This document shows, in pieces, positions 1 to 45,194 of a stretch of 64,000 nucleotides of DNA. The DNA is from Corydoras sp. C115. Taxonomy: Eukaryota; Chordata; Actinopteri; Siluriformes; Callichthyidae. The stretch is from the NCBI GenBank assembly GCA_019802505.1, contig JAFMOC010000076.1:1972501-2036500 (forward strand), in the 5' to 3' direction. A model generated the notes under the pieces. The model searched no databases and was not told the DNA's origin. It saw nothing but the letters and a program-made list of their open reading frames with translations. Positions within the stretch are counted from its first letter, which is position 1. Each line of letters opens with the position of its first letter. Position numbers and translations under genes: made by a program.

Positions 1-1962
1 TGGAACTTTAGGTTTTGTGTCCCGTGAGAATGGTTGAGCTGATGCCACTAATCCAGTGTAGCATTGTCTGAAACAGTGGTGTGTATATAAAGGCTTAAAT
101 CCAATCTATCTCCCAATCTTAAAGAGTGCACTGTTCTATGTGTATATAATACGTCGTGTGAGATTCACCAGCCTTATACTCTTATAGCATTTACTTTTTG
201 CTTAAGTTGAGGGTCGATGAATTAAAACATCCCTGTGTTTACTAGATCTCCGACTTTAATGTTTGTTTATGGTCTCGGGTGACTGGAGAAAACAAACTCC
301 TCTTCAGGTTTTCTGTCGTATTTTAAGTCATATTTCTCTGTTCTTACATTCAAAATGGAAAATAAATTGGTTGCCATTTAAAGTGACAGGAGTGGAACAC
401 ACTATTATAACTGTTAATGCTGTTTTTATGCAATTCATGTTTTTGTGAAAAGATGTACTTCTTGTAAACTGGGGAATATTTGACATTGAAGGGGTTACCT
501 CTCAAATGTTGTTTAGTTTTTTAAATCATTTTAAAGTGAATGTAGAACACAGCAATATGGGTACATTTATAATTCCATATCTAAAAAGTTGTATAGCTGT
601 AATAATTTTCAGAACATTTTTAAATACATTATGCAAAATTGTGTGGTGTTTTTCAGAAGAGACAATGACTTTACTCATGTGTTTTCAAATTCTATATACT
701 TTGCCTAATAAACTGTTTCTCTACATTTAAAGTTGTAAGATCTGGTTTCTTCCCATTACTTCAATGCCTTATCACAAGAAAAACCTTATATAAATGATTG
801 CTGATGTGCTAGATTTAGTTTTAATGCTCGTATTGTTTTTTTTGTTGTTGTTGCGTTGGTCATTTCTTGTAGTGATGGTGATAAAGTTTGTTGGTTTCAT
901 TCTTTAGCTGAGTATCACTAAGAATAATATTTTGTGGACAGTTAGAGGCCACTTTATTGGGGGAGCATTCTTGTTTTTATACTTTTATTTAATTGCTTTC
1001 ACTTACACATTGTAATTCTACAGTTAGAACAGACTATGCTTCATATGTTTCCCTGCATATGCTTTATTAGTCTCTTTTACTTTGTTCTAATGGTCAGGAC
1101 CCAAACCAGACTTGTACAGATAGGGTATCATTTTCTACCTGCCAAAAATTCCTACTTCCCATCATCTTGTAGAAATCATCCTGTAAATACAGATGAATGA
1201 TTAGATAATGAATTACAAAAAATGTGCCATAACAAATGAACATCTGCCTCTGATTTTAACTCTATTAAGTGAAACAATTAGGAGGTTGTTGTTTCTAATG
1301 CACAGTGATGGACAAAGAGTTTAAAAACTCCAGCAGTCTGATCCAGACAAACCAAATGCAAAACAAACTACCACTTGGCAATATCACTGTAGTGCTTTGA
1401 AGGATCCATCACCCAGGTGGTACGTGCTCTGTGATGGTCATGTAGTGGTCTTTGGTATTAGAGTGAAGTTGATTAATAAAGCATGCAGAGTAACAGACTG
1501 ACTGCATTCAGTCAAGAACAAAGTACATCTGTATTGTAAGTGGAACTTATGAAATCTCACATTAAATACAAACAAATTGTACGTTTAGGTAAATTTTGCA
1601 AATTGGAAATTATTTAGACTTTATTTAGATTTTAGAATATGATTAGTAAAAACAAGTGATTGTATTATCTATAACCTGTGGGCCAGGTGGTTTCAGATAC
1701 GACTTCCATCCATATACAGGCTAATGTTTGTAGCTTGGGAGGTGGGTCGATGACCATAGCATGTTTATGTTGGTCTGGCAGTCCGCATTGTAACTCATAG
1801 TGCATCAGGTTGGTGCAGATTGTAAAAATACTAGCAGATACTCTGGAGAATCATGTTATGTGGGTATTCTCAATGAAGTTTAAATTGTTCTTGCTTTTTT
1901 GTTTATTATTGATTTCTTAAACTTAATTTAACATTTAACATCTTAATCTTAATTTAACAATT

Positions 1963-2153
1963 AACACCCTAACCACTGGGCAAGGTAGCTCAGTGGTTAG
2001 GGTGTTGGGCTATCAATCGGAAGGTTGGGGTTTAAATCCCAGATCCACTAAAGTTACCAATGTGAGTTCTGGAATGTTGTAATTAACCCTGTGCTCACCT
2101 TGTAAGTTGCTTTGGATAAAAGTGTCTGCTAAATGACCAAATGTAAATGTAAC
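1963..2153 (+). mobile_element. SINE-B (tRNA-derived), with inverted head
   Basis: Pol III A-box-like TAGCTCAGTGG and B-box-like GGTTTAAATCC form the head. The tail CTAAATGACCAAATGTAAATG is shared with copies at 44272, 53832 and 57241. Directly upstream, 1963-1978 is a perfect 16-base inverted copy of 1991-2006, leaving a 12-base loop. Confidence 0.8.
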
Positions 2154-3669
2154 ATTTTGGGAACTAAAATTCAGATAAATAATTGTTGCTAAATTATTAA
2201 ATTTGGTAATACTTTCCAGGAACAAACGATAATTAATTTAGTGTTTCTGAACACAGACAAATGGATTACAATATATCAGTTGATGATACATTTTTGCTGA
2301 CTTGTTTATTGACTATTGGCAATAAGCAACAGTTAAAACATAACTGATATTCTGCAGCTTGTACAACCTGGACACTCACAAAATCCATACCTCTTGCTAC
2401 ATACTGAAGCAGCATATTTCATACATATTTCAACTAGTCATTTCATCACTGGTTGAATTTTTTTTATTTTTTATAATACTACCCCTTTGAATTTGGATAT
2501 TTGACAGGCAAACAAAGAAAAGTAAATATTAAATATAAAAAAATAATGCATCTATCACACTTCAAAACAGTTGGGACAGAATAATATCATGCCTTTTTTG
2601 AATTGACTTTTAATTGTTTTAGAGCAGGGGATACAGTATTGGTGGAATCAGTTATTTGCTCATTCCTTTTTAATATGACATGTCAGCTACCTAACAGTCT
2701 GTGGTCTTGGTTGTTTGATTCTTCATGCTGTGTCATGCATTTTTAGAAGAAGACAGACTTGGACTTCAAACAGGGCAGCCAAGCAAATGCGCTGCTTTTA
2801 TGAAGCAATGCTTTTGAAAAATGTACAGAATCTGGCCACCAATGCCTTGTTAAAAATGGATTTCATGAAAAAATAGCCTTTTTTAGAATTACTGTATTTA
2901 AATTCTGAATGTATGCCCTTTTATTAATGGTTCATTAATCCAAGGTCTTACATTTTTAATACAAAGGCATGCATTAGTTTTGCTGACTTTCGTTACCTAT
3001 TGATTAGAGGACCACTGTAAAAAGTAAACACATGGCTGCTTGGACTGAATATTGTAATATGCTTTATTAATGTGTAGATAAGTCCAGTATGTATTTTTTA
3101 AATATAATGCCATACCACTGCATACACTAAACAACTATAATGATTAGCAAGAAAATACAATAATATTCTAATATTGCTCACTGCTAAGTACCATGAAGCG
3201 TTGTGCAAGACTGGGTACAGTTATTACTCAAAAACATATACTGTGAAAATTTTTGTTTTTAATGTCTAAAACATGTATGATTGTTATGAATGTTATTGTT
3301 ATAATTAACATTCATTTAATGTCACGAAAATGACATTTTCTGGAAACCAACAGGTGGACTTGTTTTATTATTCAATGAATGCCATTGTTTTAATTTAAAT
3401 TTTACACAACCCTTAGATCATTTAAAATCCAGACCTTAAAATATTTTTTAGCTGTAACAGCTTTTTACTTATGTTTTATTTTATGACTAAGAAATTTGTG
3501 AATGTACAAGATAATTCAGCATTTATTTCTGTCTTTAATTGTTTGGAATACATTAAATTTTTTATGATTGATAAGTGTCAGCATTGCAAAAACAGTTTTA
3601 TATGATTTAATTTTTAACACCAACATTTTTTTTATTAAAATGAATATTTTCATAGCTTGGATATTTTGA

Positions 3670-3755
3670 GCGGCACGGTGGCTTAGTTGTTAGCACGTTC
3701 ACTAGGTCCGCGACCCTAGTAGAGGATCAAGCGGAGGATAATGGATGTATGTATG
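3670..3755 (+). mobile_element. SINE-A copy with large internal deletion
   Basis: The tRNA-like head (CGGCACGGTGGCTTAG) runs only about 35 bases before joining the 3' tail (GCGACCCTAGTAGAGGATC, then a GGATGTAT-type tail). About 260 bases of the full element are missing. Confidence 0.75.
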
Positions 3756-4703
3756 GATATTTAGAATGAAATGCACAACCTTGTCATGGTGGTTATTTGT
3801 GGTTTCCACTGCAAACCAAAAATAGATTGCTTTAGCTTCAACATATTTTTCATAAACAAAAATATAACAAAACCTGCCTGTTTAGAGAGAGAATATGATG
3901 TACTAATTTTAAATGACTGTGAAATTAACATATTAAATTGCACACCGCTGGACTGCCAATATCTTAGTTGCACTTTCCAGAGGTCTACAGAGACAAGATA
4001 TTATCATTTACAACAACCCTGCACATTCCGAAACAGATTGGAATGGGATGGTTTAAATAATCTATTTGCTTATATTTATATATATTTAGATAGTGACTAC
4101 TTAATAATGAATTGGGGAAAAAACTATGCCTGATGTTCTTTAAAGATTATTTTCTTCAATTCATCTCAGAAGGCCTAGAGGGCCCTGACAGTTCTCAACT
4201 GGTTCCATACATGCAAGTTATAATATACCATATGTAATTCATAATTACACTGTATAAAAAATAAATAGTGTTAATTTGCCTGAATAACTTTGATGCTATG
4301 CTACTCTGGTATAATATTTTTGGTAATAAACTCCTGGTTGGGTGGAACAGTGCAGTGCATTGAGGTTGACTTGTTCAGACTGAATATGGTATGTTTTTGT
4401 GGTGGCCATTTAGCTTTGTTTGGCCGCTTATTGAAGCCATGGGAAATGTGTGTATTGGAATTGAAATAAAGAGGCTCTCTCTCTCTTTCTCTCTCTCTCT
4501 TCCCTCGTCTCCAGTGAGTCTGTATGTTTTAATTCTGATAGGAATTTATTTTAATTACTTCATATTTGTTTCCTATGACTATGAGGTTACTGTATGTTCG
4601 AAGAGTGCTTTTGAAAGGGCACATTTTCACACACCAAATTGTATATTCTATTTTAAATTATGTTGACTAGTAAAATGTGTTCTCTTATTGTTCTGTATTT
4701 TAG

Positions 4704-36266
<31,563 letters not shown>

Positions 36267-37553
36267 CCACTGCCTTATCATTTCTTTCATCATCCTGTAT
36301 GTTCCCTTATTTCCACCCACCTCTCTACCATTGAAAGGAGCTTTCCACTCATGTTCTTTCAGTCATGCCAAACACTGAAACAGCCCAGCAGAACTGCACT
36401 GTTGGAGCATAGCGCTAATGTATCTGGAGTCGGGCATTGCTCTCATTTCCTCTTGTTCTGGGACTCCTAGAAAGTATGCTTATGGCAGCAGAGAAGGGAC
36501 ACTGGGCAAAGCAAAGAAAGGATGACTTGTGACACTTACCCACCTCTGAGCCAATCAGCCTCCATTTTGTCCAGTCAGGTTTTTTTTTTTTAATGCAAAG
36601 TCCCCTTCTTGCTCTAAACACACAACAATCTCTTAATTCCTCTCCTCGAGTGCCTTTGTCATGTCTCAGATCCACTGTCTGCACAGCAATAGCTAGAACT
36701 GTAGAACATACAGCAAAGCCTGTACATGTGTCAATAAGGAGGTTGACTCTGGTTCAGTCTGGATTTGGTTTGTCGAGTCACTGCCCATATTCTGGACTCT
36801 GGTTCAGGCATTTAAATGATAAATTATCCATTTGTAACGAAGAAAACATGCACACAGTTGCTTAGTAATCAGTCGTGGTTCATAAACATATACAAACATT
36901 GCAGGTATCTTTGTCACATGGTGCTGATGTGATGAGGGCCTGCAATTTCACATTCAGCGCTGCTTCTTTAAAGCATGTTCTGTTAAATGACCAAAACAAT
37001 TTGCACCTGGTTGCTTCTGTTTGTGATGGTGAAGTCAACCCAGGCAGAAATGTTACCTCCCGAGTACCTCCTGGGCAGGAAAACTAGAAAATCTGTAAGT
37101 TCATTTTCTTACCGTCATTGCCGTGATGAACGAAGCCTTATTTCACTAAACCCAAAAACATGAGAGGAACATTAAGACAAACCAAATCATTTTGTGTTCA
37201 TTAAGGGTGTACATATATTTTTTGAAAAGAAAAAATGTGAGTTTAAAAGCTGAAAAGGACTGAAATTTTATAAGACTGTGGCCATTAAAGCTTTTTATTC
37301 TTTCAACTGATAGTAAAAGGAGCCGTTTGTTGATCATTTTGTAGTTGATTTTTGGCAGTTTCTTTTTAAACAGTTTTTCGGAAAGCCTATACAAAATCAA
37401 ACATCATCCTAAGTTGGATTTCCATCCAGTATCTGGGGCCCCTGAAGACGTTATGGCCTTTGCTTTTGTTATTTTTTAGCTCAAGGTGCAAAACACAAAC
37501 TAAAAAATGTGCATTCAAAACATTTATTGAGAAGACAGACATGACTGTGTAGC

Positions 37554-37559
37554 AATAAA
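37554..37559 (+). terminator. possible xpo4 poly(A) signal
   Basis: First AATAAA after the xpo4 stop codon, 1.29 kb downstream. Later candidates exist, so the true 3' end is undecided. Confidence 0.35.
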
Positions 37560-40500
37560 ATACCAAATATCTCTGTGCGAAAGTCACTTTTTAAAAACAT
37601 ACTTCTTTGTTTCTTTTTGTTTAGAGCACTAATTTTTGTTAATGTAAAATGTACATAAACTTATTATATAAAAGTGTGGTGTTTCTTTTTTTATTAGTAT
37701 TTTTTTTACTTTATATGTTTTCTATTCTGCAATCCCATTTTCTCAGAACTTTGGACATGTTTAATGCATCAAAATGAAATTGTGATTTGGTAAAGTCTCT
37801 GTAACTCTTAACTGACAAAGAAAAGATTTCCAATGTGCACCTTGATTTGTGATTTGTATAAACGAGGTTTAAATTTGAAAAGGTTAAGACCTAGGTTATC
37901 ACTGTGTTGCGTGACTTTCATTTAATTACACTTTTACTATTTTGGAACAGATAATATTTATTTCCATTTGTGTTCTGTGTACATTTCTGCTTGATGCAAA
38001 ACTCTAGCTGCTGAGTGTCCTCTTCACGGTGGCCCATAGATTTTTGTAGACAGATATGTAATTCATAAAGAACAGCTTAAAACACTATTGTCCATAATGC
38101 TAATACATGCATAATATGACATGACTTTTTCAATAATGACTTTCCAGTAAAATATTTTTGTTTTGTTTTTACACATATGCAAATCATTCATGCTACACTG
38201 TTGCCCTCCCATACCCTGCAAGGTGGCTTTCACAAGTATTACAAGTATTAGGTCTGCGTAATCATTTTTGTCTTTGGCATAGAGAACCCCAAAACATGTT
38301 GAATGATGTCCTTGTTAAACCGCAGCATGCATTTCCTCCTGTCATTCAGATCGTCTGCAATGAGTAAAAAACATATCTTTTCTGTGAATAGATGTTTCTC
38401 CTTTTTCAAATTAGGTTTTATGTTAATTAATCAATATAACAATAAGCTAAAGGATTGTTTTTACTATATTTGCAGTTGCATGTCAATTTTTCTAGTACTA
38501 TCTGATTGAAGGTCATGTAAATTCAACAGTGTTTTCTAGACTTGCTTTACACAGACTGACATTTCTCCATATTTCCAGAATAATTTAACAGTATAATCTA
38601 CAATATAAAAATGATCTCAACTCACTCAATTTTTAGACAGAAGAAATAACAATAATAACAGTTTAATTGCCTAACATTGTAATTTGATTAAACAAATTAA
38701 TGACATTGTTTATCAAATTTATGAAGTAATAAAACACTTTAGAACTTCATGCTTTTTTGAGACATGGCCCTTGCTTGGTTCCATATTCCCTGAATTAGCA
38801 GGTGACTGCCACTGGCCATTAATTTACAATCAGATTACTGTAAAATCAGACTGTTTTCTGGCCATGTTGTTGAGAGTCTTTTCTGAAGAAAAAAATATAT
38901 TATGGGGTTGTTGTTTTTTGTTTGTTTTTGATCCATGATCACCTTGAAAAAAGACTTCATTACCAAACCTGTTTTTTGAGGGGGGTGCAGAAATTGGTCT
39001 CTCTTAGTACTTTACCTAATGTGCTAAATCACCTACCGTAAACAAGTGAAGAAATGTAAATGTATTTTTCAAGCAGTAAGCTTTATATATTGTTTAATGA
39101 TGTGACAAGGCAAAACTTTTAGCATCATTTCCTTGGCCAATGCTGAATGAGATGCATCACAATAGATCAATGATGCAATCTGAAATCCATGATAGTTTCT
39201 CTTAAACCCACTGTAACATTAAATGTAGGTTTGTAAATGTAGGTTTTTCTTTGTTGTTTAATGTAAATTATATTTCATGTACTCTTCCTGTAAAGATTGA
39301 TTCCTGTTTATTTGTTCTATTGTGCAATTTTAAAGTTCGTATGGCTTGGAGTGTTCTATCCTAAGGCTTTGCTGTTCTAGTTTTTTTTTTTTTTTTTTTG
39401 CATTCACAATTGGATTAAGCTTGCATCAATTTAGCAAGCACCTTTTGTCACACACCCTGTCTTTCTCCTTTCTTTAACTAATTTATAATCTTTTCCTTGA
39501 TTTTAATTGTCAACTTTCTGTTGAGGTCATGTTTTTTTTCAGCTACGCATGTCTTAACAGCTTATTAAGTAGCTGCAATCTTTCCCTTTAAACAACATCT
39601 CAGACTACAGCATTATTTCACCACTTCTCATTTTAGATGTGCACAATGTGATTTCATTTTCATTTCATTCATTTTTTTTAATACAGCATTATCAGTGAGG
39701 TTTGACACAAAGTGGTTATAGCCTTTTATTGCATACAAACTTTGAGACTTTAGCGAATGCACCTTTTGTACAATACCATGATTACCCTCACCTGTTAGCA
39801 ATACTGAGAAATGTTTCAAACTAGTGTAAATGAAATATTTAATAAACTTTTAACTTTTATTTAGTCTTGTTCTAACTTGATGTTGCTAAATCAAAGTGTT
39901 TATATTCACAAACTGCAATGAAACTGGTCAGTGAAAACACTGGAAATCTTTTCTTTATACTTTTGTCAGTTAAATAAATGTTCAAGAGATTTAAAAAAAA
40001 AAAAATCACAGATTCTTGTTTTTATTAGATTTGAAAAAGGTGTTGTAGTTTTTAGCAGTGTTACTAACGTTAAAAAAACACTTCCAGTTTCTCTGTGCTA
40101 TAGTCCTGACTGCCATAACTGAAAACAGCCGAAGCACTGTTTATTCTTTCAGGATGTTTGCATTCTTGGATTACAAATTTTCATTCCATTCTTGTGCCAA
40201 CATTGAAAAATGTGTGTTACTACATAGAATCAACACAATGGGTACAGGGTATTCTCACCATCACAAAGACATTAGCCTCAAAGAAGTACAGCTCTGTTTT
40301 GATGTACCATGTGGTAGATATGGCCCCTTAAGTAGGTAAATTGTTGTCTTGAAGGAATGCACGTGGTCAGCAACAATATTTAGAAAGGTCTAAGTCATGC
40401 CAGAAAACATTCTTTACACTTTATTACACCGCCTCCAACATCCTGGCTGTTTGCAGGCTCGATCCCAAAGCATATGCTTTTTACACCAGATTCGAATCGA

Positions 40501-40634
40501 CCATCTGTGTGTCTGAACTGAAATCTAGGAAACTAAGCTGTTTTGATCCCACTGCAACTTCGGAGCTCTGCTCTTGTCTGACAGACATGGTCTTCTGCTG
40601 CTTCTTTTGTCTTAAGGTGATGTGCATTAAGATG

Positions 40635-40816
<182 letters not shown>

Positions 40817-40964
40817 ACACCAAATCGGAAAAGAATAGTTACTGGAGTTATTCTAATATATGACTGTATTGTTAAAAGCTAAATGTGTTAAAATTAAGAG
40901 TTCCAATTTATTTGCTACATTATTTGAGCTTTGTTTTCATACAATTCTGGTGATCACAATCATT

Positions 40965-41300
40965 CATTCATTCATTATCTTCCGCTTTATCCTCTATTAG
41001 GGTCGCGGTGGGGTTCCCCATGCCCATCCAGGGGAGAACGTCTCGGGCGCTGGGCAGATAGACTCAGGACAGGGTGCCAATCCATCGCTGGGCACACACT
41101 CACACACTCAAACACACTCTATATGGGGCAATTTAGAGAACTCAATTAACTTGATCCATGTTTTTGGACTGTGGGAAGAAACCGGAGAACCCGGAGGAAA
41201 CCCACGCGGACAACATGGAAACTCCACCCAGATGGGGATTCGAACCGGGAATCCCTAGTGCTGAGAGGCGAACGTGCTAACCACTAAGCCGGCGTGCCGC
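40965..41300 (-). mobile_element. SINE-A, full length
   Basis: Inverted complete copy. Target-site duplication TGATCACAATCATT at 40951-40964 and 41301-41314. Confidence 0.93.
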
Positions 41301-41742
41301 TGATCACAATCATTAAAACTAAAAATGTAGTTAAAGCAATAGCTTTTTACATTTTCTTTGTGCTGAATGAATGAAATTGTAAAAACATCTTTAGCAGAGA
41401 TGAATATTTGGGGGCCGAAGATGAAACTGGCATCATATAAACTTGTACATCTCTACTGGAATTGTGGATCACTCTCTTTTGTCACCTACTCCAGATTAGA
41501 TTAGTACTTCTCTAAGCTTTTAGATTTAGATTCTTTTAGATTTAGATACTTTAGTTACTTTAGAATTCAGTGCTTTTGTCTTAATTCATTTCTCGGTACA
41601 GGAAACATCTCTAGTTTTAAAATGTGGTGTTAAAAATGTGGTGACATCTTTCATATTTTACATATTAAAACGTATGAATTACAAATGTCAGAAATATTAA
41701 CGCAGCTTATTAGTGAAAGTAAAGAAAGTATTATTCGCTGCT

Positions 41743-41946
41743 TTATGATTTGCAACAGTTCTGTCGGGCGCCGACACAGTTTGTCCCACGCCGCTTGCCG
41801 TACTTCGCTAAAGCTAAGCGGTTAGCTGGAGGTGTGATAGGGAGTCGGTGTGAGGGTCGGAGTCTGCTCTGTGATGTCGCGGTTACCGTGAGGCTCACAA
41901 AGCCGACAGGACATTCAAATCCAGTCTGCGAGCACTGCTTCATTCA
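41743..41946 (+). promoter_or_regulatory. eef1akmt1: candidate CpG-rich promoter and non-coding first exon of eef1akmt1
   Basis: A short segment dense in CpG (for example GTCGGGCGCCGACAC) in an otherwise CpG-poor region. It ends at a good donor (CA|GTAAGT at 41947). The eef1akmt1 start-codon exon has an acceptor 16 bases before the ATG (TTTCTAG at 48431-48437), so an upstream non-coding exon is needed, and this is the best candidate. The transcription start was not located. Confidence 0.5.
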
Positions 41947-42034
41947 GTAAGTTCAAATAGAACCGGAGCTGTGGACCAGAGGACACACAGCTCAGCAGCC
42001 ACACGTGTCTGTACTGTTAGGATACGGACACACA

Positions 42035-44271
42035 CATTTACATTTACATTTACATTTACATTTAGTCATTTACATTTAGATTTACATTTACATTTAGTCA
42101 TTTACATTTAGTCATTTACATTTAGATTTACATTTAGATTTACATTTACATTTAGTCATTTACATTTAGATTTACATTTACATTTAGTCATTTACATTTA
42201 GTCATTTACATTTAGATTTACATTTAGATTTACATTTACATTTAGTCATTTACATTTAGTCATTTACATTTAGATTTACATTTAGATTTACATTTAGATT
42301 TACATTTAGTCATTTACATTTAGATTTACATTTACATTTAGTCATTTACATTTAGATTTACATTTACATTTACATTTAGTCATTTACATTTAGATTTACA
42401 TTTACATTTAGTCATTTACATTTACATTTAGTCATTTACATTTACATTTAGTCATTTACATTTAGTCATTTACATTTAGATTTACATTTACATTTAGTCA
42501 TTTACATTTAGATTTACATTTACATTTAGTCATTTACATTTAGTCATTTACATTTAGATTTACATTTAGATTTACATTTACATTGTCATTTACATTTAGA
42601 TTTACATTTACATTTAGTCATTTACATTTAGATTTACATTTACATTTAGTCATTTACATTTAGATTTACATTTAGTCATTTACATTTAGATTTACATTTA
42701 GTCATTTACATTTAGTCATTTACATTTAGTCATTTACATTTACATTTAGTCATTTACATTTAGATTTACATTTAGATTTACATTTACATTTAGTCATTTA
42801 CATTTAGTCATTTACATTTAGATTTACATTTACATTTAGTCATTTACATTTAGATTTACATTTACATTTAGTCATTTACATTTAGATTTACATTTACATT
42901 TAGTCATTTACATTTAGATTTACATTTAGATTTACATTTACATTTAGTCATTTACATTTAGATTTACATTTACATTTAGTCATTTACATTTAGATTTACA
43001 TTTACATTTAGTCATTTACATTTAGATTTACATTTACATTTAGTCATTTACATTTAGTCATTTACATTTAGATTTACATTTAGATTTACATTTACATTTA
43101 GTCATTTACATTTAGTCATTTACATTTAGATTTACATTTACATTTAGTCATTTACATTTAGATTTACATTTACATTTAGTCATTTACATTTAGATTTACA
43201 TTTACATTTAGTCATTTACATTTAGATTTACATTTAGATTTACATTTACATTTAGTCATTTACATTTAGATTTACATTTAGATTTACATTTACATTTAGT
43301 CATTTACATTTAGATTTACATTTACATTTAGTCATTTACATTTAGATTTACATTTACATTTAGTCATTTACATTTAGTCATTTACATTTAGATTTACATT
43401 TACATTTAGTCATTTACATTTAGATTTACATTTACATTGTCATTTACATTTAGATTTACATTTACATTTAGTCATTTACATTTACATTTACATTTAGTCA
43501 TTTACATTTAGTCATTTACATTTAGATTTACATTTAGATTTACATTTACATTGTCATTTACATTTAGATTTACATTTAGTCATTTACATTTAGTCATTTA
43601 CATTTAGTCATTTACATTTACATTTAGTCATTTACATTTAGATTTACATTTAGATTTACATTTACATTTAGTCATTTACATTTAGATTTACATTTAGATT
43701 TACATTTACATTTAGTCATTTACATTTAGATTTACATTTAGATTTACATTTACATTTAGTCATTTACATTTAGATTTACATTTACATTTAGTCATTTACA
43801 TTTAGATTTACATTTACATTTAGTCATTTACATTTTCATTTACATTTAGTCATTTACATTTAGATTTACATTTACATTGTCATTTACATTTAGATTTACA
43901 TTTACATTTAGTCATTTACATTTAGTCATTTACATTTAGATTTACATTTACATTTAGTCATTTACATTTAGTCATTTACATTTACATTTAGTCATTTACA
44001 TTTACATTTAGTCATTTACATTTAGTCATTTACATTTACATTTAGTCATTTACATTTACATTTAGTCATTTACATTTAGTCATTTACATTTAGATTTACA
44101 TTTAGATTTACATTTACATTTAGTCATTTACATTTAGATTTACATTTAGATTTACATTTACATTTAGTCATTTACATTTAGATTTACATTTAGATTTACA
44201 TTTACATTTAGTCATTTACATTTAGATTTACATTTACATTTAGTCATTTACATTTAGATTTACATTTACAT
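42035..44271 (-). repeat. 2.2 kb tandem array derived from a SINE-B tail
   Basis: Over 2.2 kb built from three short words, TTTACA, TTTAGTCA and TTTAGA, in variable order. On the minus strand these read AAATGTAAATGACTAAATG, close to the SINE-B tail CTAAATGACCAAATGTAAATG. The array joins the 3' tail of the minus-strand SINE-B at 44272 without a break, so it is best explained as in-place expansion of that tail. It has no coding potential. Confidence 0.9.
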
Positions 44272-44442
44272 TTGGTCATTTAGCAGACGCTTTCATCCAA
44301 AGCGACATATCTTACCACAACATCCCTGGAGCAATGAAGGTTAAGAGTTTTACTCAAGGAGCCACATTGGTAACTTCAGTGGAGCTGGGATTTGAACCCC
44401 CAACCTTCAGATTGATAGCCCAACACCCTGACCACTGACCTA
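44272..44442 (-). mobile_element. SINE-B between two tandem arrays
   Basis: Minus-strand copy: tail, body with CTTTGGATGAAAGCGTCTGC, and head with TTCAAATCC-type B box. Its 3' tail runs into the array at 42035-44271 and its 5' head abuts the CA-rich array starting at 44443. Confidence 0.88.
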
Positions 44443-45163
44443 CCACATACACACAGACAGAGACATACACAGACAGACTCATACATACATACATACACAC
44501 ACACACAGATATACACAGACAGACTCACACAGACAGACTCATACATACATACACACACACACACAGAGACATACACAGACAGACTCACATACACATACAG
44601 ACTCTCTCACACACACAGACAGACTCACACACACAGACAGACAGACTCACACAGACATACACACACACAGACTCATACATACAGACATACACAGACAGAC
44701 TCACACACACAGACAGACTCATACATACATACACACACACAGAGACATACACAGACAGACTCACACACATACAGACTCTCTCACACACACACAGACTCTC
44801 TCACACACACATACAGACTCACACACACACACAGACAGACTCACACAGACATACACACACACACAGACTCATACATACAGACATACACAGACAGACTCAC
44901 ACACACAGACAGACTCATTCATACACACACAGACAGACTCACACACAGACAGACAGACAGACAGACAGACTCATACATACATATACACATACAGACTCAC
45001 ACACACAGACAGAGTCACATACACACACAGACTCTCTCACACACACAGACAGACTCACATACACACACACAGACTCATACATACACACACACACACAGAC
45101 TCTCTCACACACACAGACAGACTCACATACACACACAGACAGACTCACACACACACACAGACT

Positions 45164-45194
<31 letters not shown>

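Larger units (their letters stand above)
1..4703. other. xpo4 intron 1 or upstream DNA, no exon found
   Basis: AT-rich DNA with no CpG-rich block and no segment resembling the exportin-4 N-terminus, so the first coding exon is probably further upstream. An AATAAA near 705 followed by GT-rich sequence could be the 3' end of an upstream gene, but there is no coding support. Recognisable contents are a SINE-B (1979-2153), a deleted SINE-A (3670-3755) and a CT-rich tract (4472-4506). Confidence 0.6.

Noticed and set aside
1..4703. A first coding exon of xpo4 or a lats2 3' exon
   Set aside because: No segment matched the expected N-terminus or had coding character; an AATAAA near 705 alone is not enough.
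42035..44271. CRISPR-like appearance of regular short repeats
   Set aside because: There are no unique spacers; the interspersed words are variants of the same unit, the host is a vertebrate, and the units match a SINE tail.
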